From assembly GCA_017303715.1 (NCBI GenBank), contig JAFLBZ010000012.1, positions 49,567 through 113,566 of the forward strand: a stretch of DNA of 64,000 nucleotides, written 5' to 3'. Shown here piece after piece: positions 63,823 through 64,000 of the stretch; the first letter of the stretch is position 1; each line of letters opens with the position of its first letter. Source of the DNA: Rhodothermia bacterium (GTDB lineage: Bacteria; Bacteroidota; Rhodothermia; Rhodothermales; UBA2364). Made by a program: the position numbers and the translations under genes. The notes under the pieces are model-generated. The model did no database searches. It saw nothing but the letters and a program-made list of their open reading frames with translations, and was not told where the DNA came from.

Positions 63823-64000
63823 AGTATTAAGGACTTGTGGTACAAGATTGTTTTTTGCTGCTACAAAACTATTAGACTTGTTGCATTGGGATAAGTATAA
63901 TGTTTACATTAGTTTAAACGTGTATTCCTCTCAATATTAATCTATATAAAACGATGAAAGATTTTTCGATATATTCAAATGTCAAAACAGATCGTGACTT
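63823..64000. other. Unassigned right end
   Basis: AT-rich sequence with the open upstream part of the CPBP-like frame. Nothing else is supported. Confidence 0.4.

Overview
The window looks like a chromosomal segment from the Bacteroidota/Rhodothermota side of the FCB group. The evidence is a 2-kb-residue surface protein ending in a type IX secretion (T9SS) sorting domain with the QNYPNPFNP motif, a one-piece hybrid two-component system (HTCS), a TonB receptor with a carboxypeptidase-regulatory N-domain, a bacterial geranylgeranylglyceryl-phosphate-synthase-family enzyme, several TAnnTTTG-type promoter boxes, and few Shine-Dalgarno sequences. Base composition is moderate over most genes. It becomes clearly AT-rich in the sensor half of the HTCS gene and at the right end. 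No phage, intact insertion sequence or CRISPR array is visible.

Layout. 1-5.5 kb: the 3' part of a DUF5916 outer-membrane protein, a convergent TonB receptor, and a secreted CHAP-type amidase. 5.6-14.5 kb: housekeeping genes (alkyl-adenine DNA glycosylase, alaS, a GGGP-synthase-family enzyme, a polytopic membrane protein, polA). 14.5-15.6 kb: about 1 kb of non-coding DNA built from decayed dispersed repeats. 15.6-22.5 kb: the complete Na+-translocating NADH:quinone oxidoreductase operon nqrABCDEF, a strong terminator, then apbE, whose product should attach FMN to NqrB and NqrC. 22.5-25.3 kb: a second decayed repeat, a glycosyltransferase and pdxB. 25.4-31.7 kb: the giant surface protein with five Ig-PKD doublets, three DUF11 modules, a C-terminal region I cannot assign and the T9SS tail. 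31.8-34.8 kb: rarA, a TSUP permease and a PgeF/YfiH-type protein. 35-43.4 kb: a porin-like protein and a polyamine/GABA region. In it, agmatine deiminase (with a lipoprotein-type signal) and N-carbamoylputrescine amidase run leftward, while succinate-semialdehyde-type dehydrogenase, an NhaC-type antiporter, an N-acetyltransferase and GABA-type aminotransferase run rightward. 43.5-47.2 kb: tRNA-Val(GAC), then the translation cluster thrS-infC-rpmI-rplT, with infC starting at AUU. 47.4-54.1 kb: a full-length DUF5916 protein followed by the HTCS regulator. 54.3-62.8 kb, leftward: a metallopeptidase/VWA-like protein, an Ig-like lipoprotein, a histidine phosphatase, an EamA transporter, a DUF2911 protein and uvrA. 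62.8-64 kb: a repeat-rich gap and a CPBP-like membrane protein with no clear start.

Taken together, the sodium pump Nqr plus an NhaC antiporter suggest sodium-based energetics. The agmatine-to-putrescine and GABA-to-succinate genes would join through a putrescine-to-GABA step that is not in the window. The most unusual items are the network of decayed intergenic repeats (including an exact 25-bp inverted pair about 39 kb apart), a tyrosine in PolA at the position equivalent to E. coli Phe762, the exported agmatine deiminase beside a cytoplasmic partner enzyme, and the compositional mosaic of the HTCS gene. I did not find a clear new defence or mobile system.
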